Shown: positions 53,942 through 61,332 of the stretch, piece by piece
Layout: each line of letters starts with the position of its first letter
How positions within the stretch are numbered: position 1 is the stretch's first letter
From: Gammaproteobacteria bacterium
GTDB taxonomy: Bacteria > Pseudomonadota > Gammaproteobacteria > HK1
Length of the DNA: 64,000 bases
Reading direction: 5' to 3'
Assembly (NCBI GenBank): GCA_022824305.1
Contig: JAJEAD010000079.1
Location: 1-64,000, forward strand
Notes under the pieces: generated by a model
What the model saw: only the letters and a program-made list of their open reading frames with translations
The model's database searches: none
What the model was told of the DNA's origin: nothing
Made by a program: the position numbers and the translations under genes

Positions 53942-53961
53942 CCATGGACCCCTGTCCATGG
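53942..53961. promoter_or_regulatory. Perfect inverted repeat 10 bp before giant gene D
   Basis: CCATGGAC-CCCT-GTCCATGG, two perfect 8-base arms. It could be a regulator site or an RNA hairpin over the ribosome-binding region of protein D. Confidence 0.4.
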
Positions 53962-54055
53962 CAGAGTTCCAGGACCGTGCGGTAGGTAACGACATGGGGC
54001 CTGCCATAACTCACTGGTTTGTTTGCCCTTTCTCTGTGCCGACTCAATCCCGCCG

Positions 54056-57000
54056 TCACCGCACCCGTGCGGGTGCCGTCGCGCCGGGTGCGGTGGAGAG
54101 GTTGCTCAGGTACCCGGTCGCGCTCGCGAGCAGGCTCATGACCACGACGGGACGGTCGGCGGTGACCACCAACTGCCACTTGCCGGAGCCCGTACCGAGG
54201 GCGCCGGTCAGGCCCTCGGCCTCGCCGGACTCGAGCGCCTGCGCGCTCAAGGTCCGTGAGGCCCCCGCAGGCAGGCTGAGCACCACCGCGCTCTCGCCCG
54301 CATCGCCCTGTGCGTCGACGCCCTCGATGCTGACCTCCGCGGCCTCCGCCCCAGGGTTCACCAGGCGCAGCCGGCTCGCGAGGCTCTGGTTGCGACCGGG
54401 GTTGAAGAAGGGCACCCGGTGCCCCGCCTCGCCGCCCGGGACCACATCGTGCATGGTGGCGAGGAAGCCGTCGGTGGTGAGCACGTAGCCGAGCACCTGG
54501 AGGTCGAGCGTGCTCGTGATCTCGAGGCGCCACTCGCCCTCGCCGTCCCCGACGCCGCCCGAGAGGCCCTTGCCCGCGTTGCCCTCCTCGAGGTCGGCGG
54601 AGCTGAACTGCACCGCCTCGTTCGCGTCCAGGGCGAGGGTCACCGGGCCGTAGAGGATGCCGTCGTCGTCATGGGCCTCGATGCGTACCGTGCCCGCCGC
54701 GTCGGAGCGATTGACGAGTCGCGTGATGCTGCGCAACCCCATGGCGTGGCCCGCAGGTACGACCAGGGGGAGGCGATGCACGGTCGGGGCGTCGTCCGCG
54801 CCCTCCGCCGCCGGCTCCGGCGCGGTGGACAGGTTGCTCAGATACCCGGTCGCGCTCGCGAGCAGGCTCATGACCGCGACGGGGCGGTCGGCGGTGATCA
54901 CCAACTGCCACTTGCCGGAGCCGGTGCCGAGTGCGCCGGTCAGGCCCTCGGCGTCTCCGGACTCGAGGTCCCTTGCGCTCACCGTCCGCGCCGCCCCCGC
55001 GGGCAGGCTGAGCACCACCGCGCTCGCGCCCGCCTCGCCGCGTGCGTCGATGCCCTCGATGGTGACCTCGGCGGCCTCCGCCCCGGGGTTCACCACGCGC
55101 AGCCGGCTCGCGAGGCTGCGGTTGCGCCCGGGGTTGAAGAAGGGCACCCGGTGCCCCGCATCGCCGCCCGAGACCACGTCGTGCATGGTGGCGAGGAAGC
55201 CGTCGGTGGTCAGCACGTAGCCGAGCACCTGGAGGTCCAGCGTGCTCGTGAGCTTCAGGCGCCAGTCGCCCTCACCGTCTCCGACGCCTCCCGAGAGCCC
55301 CTTGCCCGCGTTGCCCTCCTCGAGGTCGGCGGAGCTGAACTGCACCGCTTCGTTGGCGCCGATGCTGAGCGTTACCGGGCCATGCAGGGCGCCTGCGTCG
55401 TCGAAGGCTTCGATGCGCACCTCTCCCGCCGTGTCGGAGCGGTTGACCAAGCGCGTGATACTGCGCAGCCCCTGGGCGTGGTCCGCGGGTACGACCAGCG
55501 GCAGGCGATGCGCGGCCAGATCGTCGCTCACGATGGTCCCGGTCGCCGTCGCCCGCGCAATGCGTACCCCGGCGGGCAGGCTAGTGCCCGCCCTCGGGGA
55601 GAGCGTCACCGTGAAGGTCTCGTCGGCCTCCGCCTCGTCGTCCTGGACGGTGGCCACCGCGAAGGTCGCAGAACGCTGCCCCGCGGTGATGCGGATGCTC
55701 TGCTCCGCCGTCTCGTAGTCGGTGCCCGCACTGGCAGTGTCGCCCGGCTCCGACGAGGGTGTCGCCACCAGCTCCAGAGCACGGTCCAGCGTGCGGCCCG
55801 CCACCGTCACGGTGAAGGTGAGGGGCTCGCCTTCCGGCGCACCGGCGTCCGCCACGGACAGGATCGCGCTGCCGCTGTCGATCGGAGCGCGGTCGGCCAC
55901 GGTGAGCGCCGCGGGCTCGACGGTGAAGCCGGCGGTCGAGCCGGTGACGGAGACCGTCTCGGGGCCCTCGGAGTCGTCGGCGTCCCGGATCGGCGTGAAC
56001 GTAAAGGTCCGCGTGCCCCGGGTCCTCCCTGCGGGGATCGTCACGCTCAGGTCGCCGACCTGCGCGTAGTCCGTGCCGCGCGTGGCGCTGTCGCCCGATG
56101 TCCCTACCCTGACCGTGACCGTGGTCGCGCTCGGGAGGGTGGCGCTGCCCAAGGGGAACGCCGCGCTCACCGTCACCTGCGTCGCGGACCCGTCCTCGGG
56201 GACGCTCGCGGGGTGCACGCTGAGCGCGATGGTGTCCGGGGCCGTGTCGTCTTCGGCAACGGTGAGGGTCACCAGCGCGGGCGCGCCGACACCCGCCGGC
56301 GCGGTGGCCGACAGGGTGACCCTCGCGTCCGCCCCGGAAGCGACCTCGTCGTCCACCGCCGTGATTCGGATGCCGCTGCCCGTGCTCTCGGTCTCGCCCG
56401 CGGGAATGGTGAGCGTCGTGCCGTCCAGGGTGACCACGCCGGGTGGCGCCGCCGATACGTTCAGCGTGGTCGTCGTCGAGACCGTCGTGTCGAGCGTCGC
56501 GCGCAGCGTGGCGGCGTTGTTCGGCCCGCTCTCGTTGATCGTCACGGGCTCGAGCGCCAGGGTCGCGACCGCCGCCGCGGCCGCCGCCAGAGTCGCGAAG
56601 GTGCCCTGCGCGTATCCGCCGCAGTTGTCGGTGCCGGCGGCGCAGGCCCGGACCCGGAAGTCGTAGTCCGTCCCGGCGCCGAGCCCGCCGAAGCGGCGAT
56701 GGGTGTCGGCCCCGGTCCCGGCCTCCACCCACGGGTTCCCGCTCCCGCTCGTGCGCCGCTCGCTCGTGTAGACGAGGTCCTCGCTGCCGCTGTAGGTCGA
56801 TGCGCTCCATATAATCTGGATCGCCGACTCGGTGCGCTGCGTCGCCCGCAGCGCGCCCGGCACCGTGGGGAACGGGAGCCGCACCGTGGCGCTCGCGATT
56901 CTGGACACCACGCCGGCCGGCGCCCCGTTCGCATCGGTGACGCCGGTGATCGCGCGCACCTGGAAGTGGTGGTCGCCGAAGTGCTGATCGCGGTTGGCGA

Positions 57001-58606
57001 ACACGTCGAAGGTGGTGGAGGTGCTCCCCGTGCTGAACCACCTCGCCGCGTGGAGGCCCTCGGGGGTCGTGGCGGTGCGGAACTGGTACTCGCCGATCGT
57101 CGCGGCGCGGCCGTTCAGCATTCCCGGGTCCGCCGGCACGCTCCACTTCAAATCCACGATGCCGGGGACCGTTGGCGATGCCACCGCCGAGAATCCGGTC
57201 GGCGCGCCCGCCTTCCGGTCGTTGTCCACGATGGTGCCCTTCGCAACGAGCGTCGCGCCGCCGCCGGCGAAGCGTGCGTTCGCGCTCAGCTCGGCGAGCC
57301 GGAAGGTGAAGGTCTCGTCGCTCTCGGCGATGCTGTCCTCATCGATCACCACATAGAAGTTGCGGGAATGGTGGAGGGTCCTGGGGTTGAGGTTTAAGTG
57401 GGAGAGCAAGGGGGAGATGTAGGGCCCGTAGTCGAGCAACGGGGTGGCGGTATCGCCGGACTCGCTGCGCATCGCCCACTTGAGGGTGACTGCCTGGTTC
57501 GGCGCCGGATCGATCCGGACCAGGAAATTCGGGTCCGGCTTGGTGCCCTCGGTGACGCGGATGTTTGCGACGGAGACGGTGGAGAGCACCGCGGTGACCG
57601 GTATCGTGGCGACGATGGTGTTGGTGTCGTCGTGCGCCTCCGGCGCGATGCGGAACACCAGCGTGGCGTTCGACGTGAGGTCGGAGCCGTCGTAGTCGAT
57701 GACTACGTCGATTGACCCGCCGGAGGGAGGGAGCACGCTGTCGACCTTGACGCCGGGAAGACCGCTCGCGCTGAAGTGGCTCGCCGCCGCGCCGGCGTCC
57801 CAGCTTCCCCCGCTGCTCAGCGTGATGCGAAGCCTGGCCGTGTCGTCGTTGTCCTGCAGGGCCGGCACGGTGAGCGGCGACGGTGTCAGCGCCCGGACGC
57901 TCGCGGAGGTGCGCGTCACCTCGGTGATCGTCGTGCTCCAGTCCCCGACGCGCGCCCCGTCGTTCCACACGTTCTCCGCTTGCACCCGGAAGTGGTGGCT
58001 CGTGCGGGGCGCGAGCCCGGTCACGGTGACCTGGGCGGTGTCCGGGTCGGCCCAACCCCAGTTGGAACCGCGCGAACTGCTGTACTCCCAGCGATAGCGC
58101 CTGATGGACGCGCCGGTGCCCGTCACCGGGTCCCAGGAGAACGTGAGCGCCGACGTAGCGGGGCTCGCGTGCACCAGGTTCAGGTTGGTCGGCGCCGGGG
58201 GCTTTGCATGGACCGTGAAGACGGCGCCCGGGCCGGCACCGTGGGCGTTCACCGCCTCCAGTTCGATGTCGTCGGTCGTGCTGTCGTCGAAGCCTGTGAT
58301 CGTCACGCGCCTGCAGGTACGGCAGAACCCGAGGTCCGAGTAGTCGCTCCAGTCGCCGGCGGTACCGTCGCTGTAGGCGCGGTGGCGATAGCGGTACCCG
58401 GTGACGCGGCTTCCTCCTTCGCTCATCGGGGCGTCCCATCGGAGCACGATGAGATTCCGGAGCCCGAACGCGTGGAGGCCTTCCACCGCGCCGGGGGCCG
58501 ACTGCGCCCCGGCCGGCGGCGCGAAGGCGATGAGCGCCGCGAGCGTGAGCGTCAGTCCGGCCGTCGCGCGGACCCCGAGGGCCGGGCGTGCCCGGGGCAG
58601 AGCTAT
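54056..58606 (-). CDS. Giant secreted FN3/Calx-beta protein A (two terminal modules; start codon changed to ATA)
   Basis: 1,516 residues if started at the codon equivalent to the ATG of protein D. The signal (GLTLTLAALIAFAPPAGA) and first domains match D closely (AVEGLHAFGLRNLIVLRWDA), followed by FN3, Calx-beta-like and Ig-like blocks, a section almost the same as in C (GALRATQRTESAIQIIWSAS) and two modules. The start codon position reads ATA (58604-58606), overlapping the leader-frame stop as ATAG. The first normal start, GTG at 58486, lies after the signal peptide. Expression thus depends on AUA initiation by coupling, or the gene is silent. Confidence 0.7.
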   Translation of the reverse strand: MALPRARPALGVRATAGLTLTLAALIAFAPPAGAQSAPGAVEGLHAFGLRNLIVLRWDAPMSEGGSRVTGYRYRHRAYSDGTAGDWSDYSDLGFCRTCRRVTITGFDDSTTDDIELEAVNAHGAGPGAVFTVHAKPPAPTNLNLVHASPATSALTFSWDPVTGTGASIRRYRWEYSSSRGSNWGWADPDTAQVTVTGLAPRTSHHFRVQAENVWNDGARVGDWSTTITEVTRTSASVRALTPSPLTVPALQDNDDTARLRITLSSGGSWDAGAAASHFSASGLPGVKVDSVLPPSGGSIDVVIDYDGSDLTSNATLVFRIAPEAHDDTNTIVATIPVTAVLSTVSVANIRVTEGTKPDPNFLVRIDPAPNQAVTLKWAMRSESGDTATPLLDYGPYISPLLSHLNLNPRTLHHSRNFYVVIDEDSIAESDETFTFRLAELSANARFAGGGATLVAKGTIVDNDRKAGAPTGFSAVASPTVPGIVDLKWSVPADPGMLNGRAATIGEYQFRTATTPEGLHAARWFSTGSTSTTFDVFANRDQHFGDHHFQVRAITGVTDANGAPAGVVSRIASATVRLPFPTVPGALRATQRTESAIQIIWSASTYSGSEDLVYTSERRTSGSGNPWVEAGTGADTHRRFGGLGAGTDYDFRVRACAAGTDNCGGYAQGTFATLAAAAAAVATLALEPVTINESGPNNAATLRATLDTTVSTTTTLNVSAAPPGVVTLDGTTLTIPAGETESTGSGIRITAVDDEVASGADARVTLSATAPAGVGAPALVTLTVAEDDTAPDTIALSVHPASVPEDGSATQVTVSAAFPLGSATLPSATTVTVRVGTSGDSATRGTDYAQVGDLSVTIPAGRTRGTRTFTFTPIRDADDSEGPETVSVTGSTAGFTVEPAALTVADRAPIDSGSAILSVADAGAPEGEPLTFTVTVAGRTLDRALELVATPSSEPGDTASAGTDYETAEQSIRITAGQRSATFAVATVQDDEAEADETFTVTLSPRAGTSLPAGVRIARATATGTIVSDDLAAHRLPLVVPADHAQGLRSITRLVNRSDTAGEVRIEAFDDAGALHGPVTLSIGANEAVQFSSADLEEGNAGKGLSGGVGDGEGDWRLKLTSTLDLQVLGYVLTTDGFLATMHDVVSGGDAGHRVPFFNPGRNRSLASRLRVVNPGAEAAEVTIEGIDARGEAGASAVVLSLPAGAARTVSARDLESGDAEGLTGALGTGSGKWQLVITADRPVAVMSLLASATGYLSNLSTAPEPAAEGADDAPTVHRLPLVVPAGHAMGLRSITRLVNRSDAAGTVRIEAHDDDGILYGPVTLALDANEAVQFSSADLEEGNAGKGLSGGVGDGEGEWRLEITSTLDLQVLGYVLTTDGFLATMHDVVPGGEAGHRVPFFNPGRNQSLASRLRLVNPGAEAAEVSIEGVDAQGDAGESAVVLSLPAGASRTLSAQALESGEAEGLTGALGTGSGKWQLVVTADRPVVVMSLLASATGYLSNLSTAPGATAPARVR
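54086..55515 (-). repeat. Tandem C-terminal modules of protein A
   Basis: Two modules (about 54086-54783 and 54820-55515) followed by a unique short tail, GATAPARVR. Confidence 0.9.
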
Positions 58607-58902
58607 CGGAGCGTCCTCGCCGGAATCGGCCCGAACCGGTCCTGCTCCCTGGCGCGCCTCGGCGTGCGGGCGCTTTCGGAGCGGGAGCGGCCCCGCTCCC
58701 GGTGCGGGGCAGGCCTGCGGCAGCCGTCGTGGTCCCGGCCCACGGCGTCATCGCCGCCGGACGGAGACGCAGGAGTGACTCGGCGCCCGGCGCCAATCTC
58801 AACGCGTTTGGAGCGTGAGCTCGTGCTGACAGCGCTTGGAGACGACGTCGGGCCTGGAGTTATCTCGACTCGTGGCTCGATGCCGAGCTTGTCTCCGAAC
58901 AT
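58603..58902 (-). CDS. Leader reading frame in front of giant gene A
   Basis: A 99-codon frame starting MFGDKLGIEPRVEITPGPTS and ending exactly at the giant gene (stop TAG overlaps ATA). It stays in frame from the MF start to an Arg-rich stretch (RRPAPHRERGRSRS) that corresponds to the N-terminal stretch of proteins B and C (RRGPAPDQHRDHRSRS in B). Conservation of both ends at protein level suggests it is translated. It may be the ancestral N-terminus of the family or a coupling peptide. Confidence 0.5.
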   Translation of the reverse strand: MFGDKLGIEPRVEITPGPTSSPSAVSTSSRSKRVEIGAGRRVTPASPSGGDDAVGRDHDGCRRPAPHRERGRSRSESARTPRRAREQDRFGPIPARTLR

Positions 58903-59272
58903 GGGAATCTCACGCAGTTGGGACGCAGGCGGCGGAGCGTCGGGTTCCGCCGCCCTCGAGAAGTCCGCGCTGGTGCAGGGTCCAGCGCGACATGAAGCGC
59001 CTGTCGGCCCGCGGCATTCCGCTTCCTCGAGCCGGCAGACACGCTTGCGCACAATCCTAGAGTTTCATTCGTAAAATGTGCGTGTGTATTTCGGATTTAT
59101 GATGTTGTTACAGTTAATTTGGGCTGATTTTTCCCCACAGTAGGCCACGGACGGCACGGTGCACCGCGATCCCGGCGCCCGGGTGGACCGCGATGCGCGC
59201 CGAACCGGAGAGCGAGGAGCCTCGACGCAGTCCGACGCCGCGGGGCGGGAGGGCCGGGCGCCGCGCGACGGA
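58810..59272 (-). repeat. Duplicated 5' flank of giant genes, copy before A
   Basis: Partner of 47860-48330. Its far end, at about 59270, coincides with the point where a truncated histidine-kinase gene begins. Confidence 0.8.
59054..59130 (-). promoter_or_regulatory. AT-rich promoter-like block upstream of giant gene A
   Basis: Contains CACACGCACATTTT and TAGGAT on the gene strand, at the same spacing from the leader ATG (about 155 bp) as the block before protein B. Confidence 0.45.
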
Positions 59273-59488
59273 CTGGGCCTCGCTATCTGCAAGGGGCTCG
59301 TTGAGGCGCACGGCGGCCGCATCCGGTCCGAGAGCGCCGGTCCCGGTCGGGGAACGACCGTCGTCTTCGTAGTTCCGTTCGAATTCCCGAAGGTCGCCGC
59401 AGTGCCGCGTCGCCGTCTCGAAGCGGGCGGAGAGGACTCGACGGAAGTACGCCCCGGTGTCGCAATCCCTCCGCTTGGGGGAGAATGA
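59267..59488 (+). pseudogene. Histidine-kinase C-terminal fragment (HATPase G-box region)
   Basis: The forward strand reads [20 protein letters not shown] then [14 protein letters not shown], the G2-box end of a sensor histidine kinase ATPase domain. No dimerisation domain, N-box or sensor lies upstream; the sequence switches abruptly to the duplicated giant-gene flank. It is a truncated remnant ending 41 bp before mutM. Confidence 0.75.
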
Positions 59489-59529
59489 GGGCCCGGCAGA
59501 GTGCTGCCGGTCACCGGATACGAGGAGGC

Positions 59530-60366
59530 ATGCCCGAGCTGCCGGAGGTCGAACGCGGACGCCGCCTGGCCGCTTCCGTCGCCGAGGGCCGGAGGGTCGC
59601 GCGCGTGCGCTGCGCCCGCGATCCGATCGTCTTTGCCGGCGCCGCGCCCGCGGCGTTCCGGCGTGCCTTGCAAGGGCGGCGGGTGGAGGCGGTGTGTCGC
59701 TGGGGCAAGCAGCTCTGGTTCGACCTCGACGCGGGGCCGCATCCCCTGTTTCACTTCGGCATGAGCGGCGCGTTCCGCACGCGCGGCGACGATCCCCTCC
59801 AGCTCATGTCCGGGCCGAAGGTCGGCGCCGGCGAGTGGCCGCCGCGCTTCGCGAAGATCCGCATCTCCTTCGACGACGGCGGGGAGCTCGTGATGACCGA
59901 CGGCCGCCGCCTCGGCCGGATTCTGCTGCGCGAGGATCCGCGGGCGGAGCCGCCGGTGAGCCGCCTCGGCTTCGATCCGCTGCTCGCGATGCCGGGCCCG
60001 CGCGCCTTCGCCAGGATGCTCGAGGGACGCAGGGCCCTCATCAAGGCGTTGCTCCTGGACCAGCATTTCGCGGCCGGGGTGGGCAACTGGATTGCCGACG
60101 AAGTGCTCTACCAGGCCGGCATCGCCCCCAATCGGCGCGCCAATTCGCTCAGCGAAGCGGAAGTGCGCCGGCTGCGTGCCCGGCTCGCGCGAATTGTGGC
60201 CAAGGCGGTGGAGGTCGACGGCAACAACGACTCCTATCCGAAAGGCTGGCTCTTCCACCGGCGCTGGGGCAGGCAGAGCGATGCCCGCAGCGCGCGCGGC
60301 GATCCGGTCGAGCACATGGTGGTCGCGGGCCGCACCACCGCCTGGGTTCCCGCGGTGCAGCGCTGA
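59530..60366 (+). CDS. mutM: Formamidopyrimidine-DNA glycosylase, zincless-finger type
   Basis: A 278-residue Fpg/MutM base-excision repair glycosylase. The catalytic Pro2 and Glu3 (MPELPEVERG), K60 (WGKQLWF) and the helix-two-turns-helix GNWIADEVLYQAGIAP are present. The usual C-terminal CxxC...CxxC zinc finger is absent. In its place stands SYPKGWLFHRRWGRQ and VAGRTTAWVPAVQR, like the zincless finger of plant Fpg, with the DNA-contacting Arg in GRTTAWVP kept. GAGGAGG lies before the ATG at 59530. It should excise oxidised purines such as 8-oxoG or FapyG. Confidence 0.88.
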   Translation: MPELPEVERGRRLAASVAEGRRVARVRCARDPIVFAGAAPAAFRRALQGRRVEAVCRWGKQLWFDLDAGPHPLFHFGMSGAFRTRGDDPLQLMSGPKVGAGEWPPRFAKIRISFDDGGELVMTDGRRLGRILLREDPRAEPPVSRLGFDPLLAMPGPRAFARMLEGRRALIKALLLDQHFAAGVGNWIADEVLYQAGIAPNRRANSLSEAEVRRLRARLARIVAKAVEVDGNNDSYPKGWLFHRRWGRQSDARSARGDPVEHMVVAGRTTAWVPAVQR

Positions 60367-60479
60367 AGCCGCCTCCGGCGCGCTCGGAAGGGCTCACGGC
60401 CGGCGCGCATCCGTGTCGCTGGCGGCGCCCCCCGCGCCGCGATACGATGCGCGGGCGCACCATGTCGAGGAGCATTCCG

Positions 60480-61247
60480 ATGGCCGTTACCGCCCTTTCC
60501 CGTCCGTCGCGCTTTCCGGAAGACGAGTGGCAGGCCCGCGTGGATCTCGCCGCCTGCTACCGCCTCTTCGTGCGCTACGGGTGGACCGATCTCATCTACA
60601 CGCACCTGACGGCGCGGGTCCCGGGGACCACGGACCAGTATCTGATCAACCCCTACGGGCTGATGTTCGACGAGATCACCGCGTCCAGCCTGCTCAAGGT
60701 CGACTTCGACGGCAATTTGCTCGAAGGCGAGTATCCCTACAACGAGGCGGGGCATGCCATCCACACCGCGGTGTTCAAGGCGCGGGCGGACATCAACGCG
60801 GTGCTCCACAGCCACACCCGCGCGGGCATGGCGGTCTCGACCATGGACTGCGGACTGCTGCCGCTCACCCAGCAGTCGAACGAGATCATGGCCTACGTGC
60901 GGCGCCACCCCTACGACGTCGCTACCGACAGCGACACCGAGTGCGATCGCCTCGGCGAGGACCTCGGCGACGGCTACGCCCTGATTCTCGAGAACCACGG
61001 CCTGCTCGCGGCCGGGCGCAGCGTGGACGAGGCCTTCCACGTCCACTACACGCTCGAGAACGCGTGCAAGGTGCAGGTCGATGCGCTCGCTTCCGGCCAG
61101 AAGCTCGTGGTTCCGGGCGAGGAGGCGCTGCGCAAGCTGGCCGCCTTCGGCGCGCTTCCTCCCGACAAGACGAGCCGGCACGGCCGGGCGGCCTGGCCTG
61201 CGCTGATGCGGATGCTGGACCGCATCGACCCTTCCTACCGGAGCTGA
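60480..61247 (+). CDS. Class II aldolase/adducin family protein
   Basis: A 255-residue protein of the FucA/AraD/adducin fold. The metal-binding histidines are H110 and H112 in NAVLHSHTRAG and H173 in ILENHGLLAAG. The opening RVDLAACYRLFVRYGWTDLI and YTHLTARVPG is common in proteobacterial members of unknown substrate, so sugar-phosphate aldolase activity should not be assumed. GAGGAG precedes the ATG at 60480; ATGs at 60462 and 60447 are alternatives. It is convergent with malate synthase. Confidence 0.82.
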   Translation: MAVTALSRPSRFPEDEWQARVDLAACYRLFVRYGWTDLIYTHLTARVPGTTDQYLINPYGLMFDEITASSLLKVDFDGNLLEGEYPYNEAGHAIHTAVFKARADINAVLHSHTRAGMAVSTMDCGLLPLTQQSNEIMAYVRRHPYDVATDSDTECDRLGEDLGDGYALILENHGLLAAGRSVDEAFHVHYTLENACKVQVDALASGQKLVVPGEEALRKLAAFGALPPDKTSRHGRAAWPALMRMLDRIDPSYRS

Positions 61248-61291
61248 GCGCGGACGGGCCGCGCGCCGCGAGCGGCGGCGGCTTCCTTCCC

Positions 61292-61318
61292 GCGCCGGGC
61301 CGCGGCTCCGCCCGGCGC
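61292..61318. terminator. Hairpin between the aldolase and glcB genes
   Basis: GCGCCGGGC-CGCGGCTCC-GCCCGGCGC gives a 9-bp perfect stem between two convergent stops. Outer arms GGGCCGCGC and GCGCGGCCC could extend it. Confidence 0.6.
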
Positions 61319-61332
61319 CGCCGTGCGCGGCC

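Noticed and set aside
42989..55515. CRISPR-like or satellite array from the repeated ~700-bp units
   Set aside because: The units are coding, in frame and form protein modules; no short direct repeats with spacers are present.
57339..58802. Alternative reverse frame (starting at 58802) as the N-terminus of giant protein A
   Set aside because: It contains no signal peptide or FN3 similarity, while the neighbouring frame aligns with protein D from the start-codon position onward.
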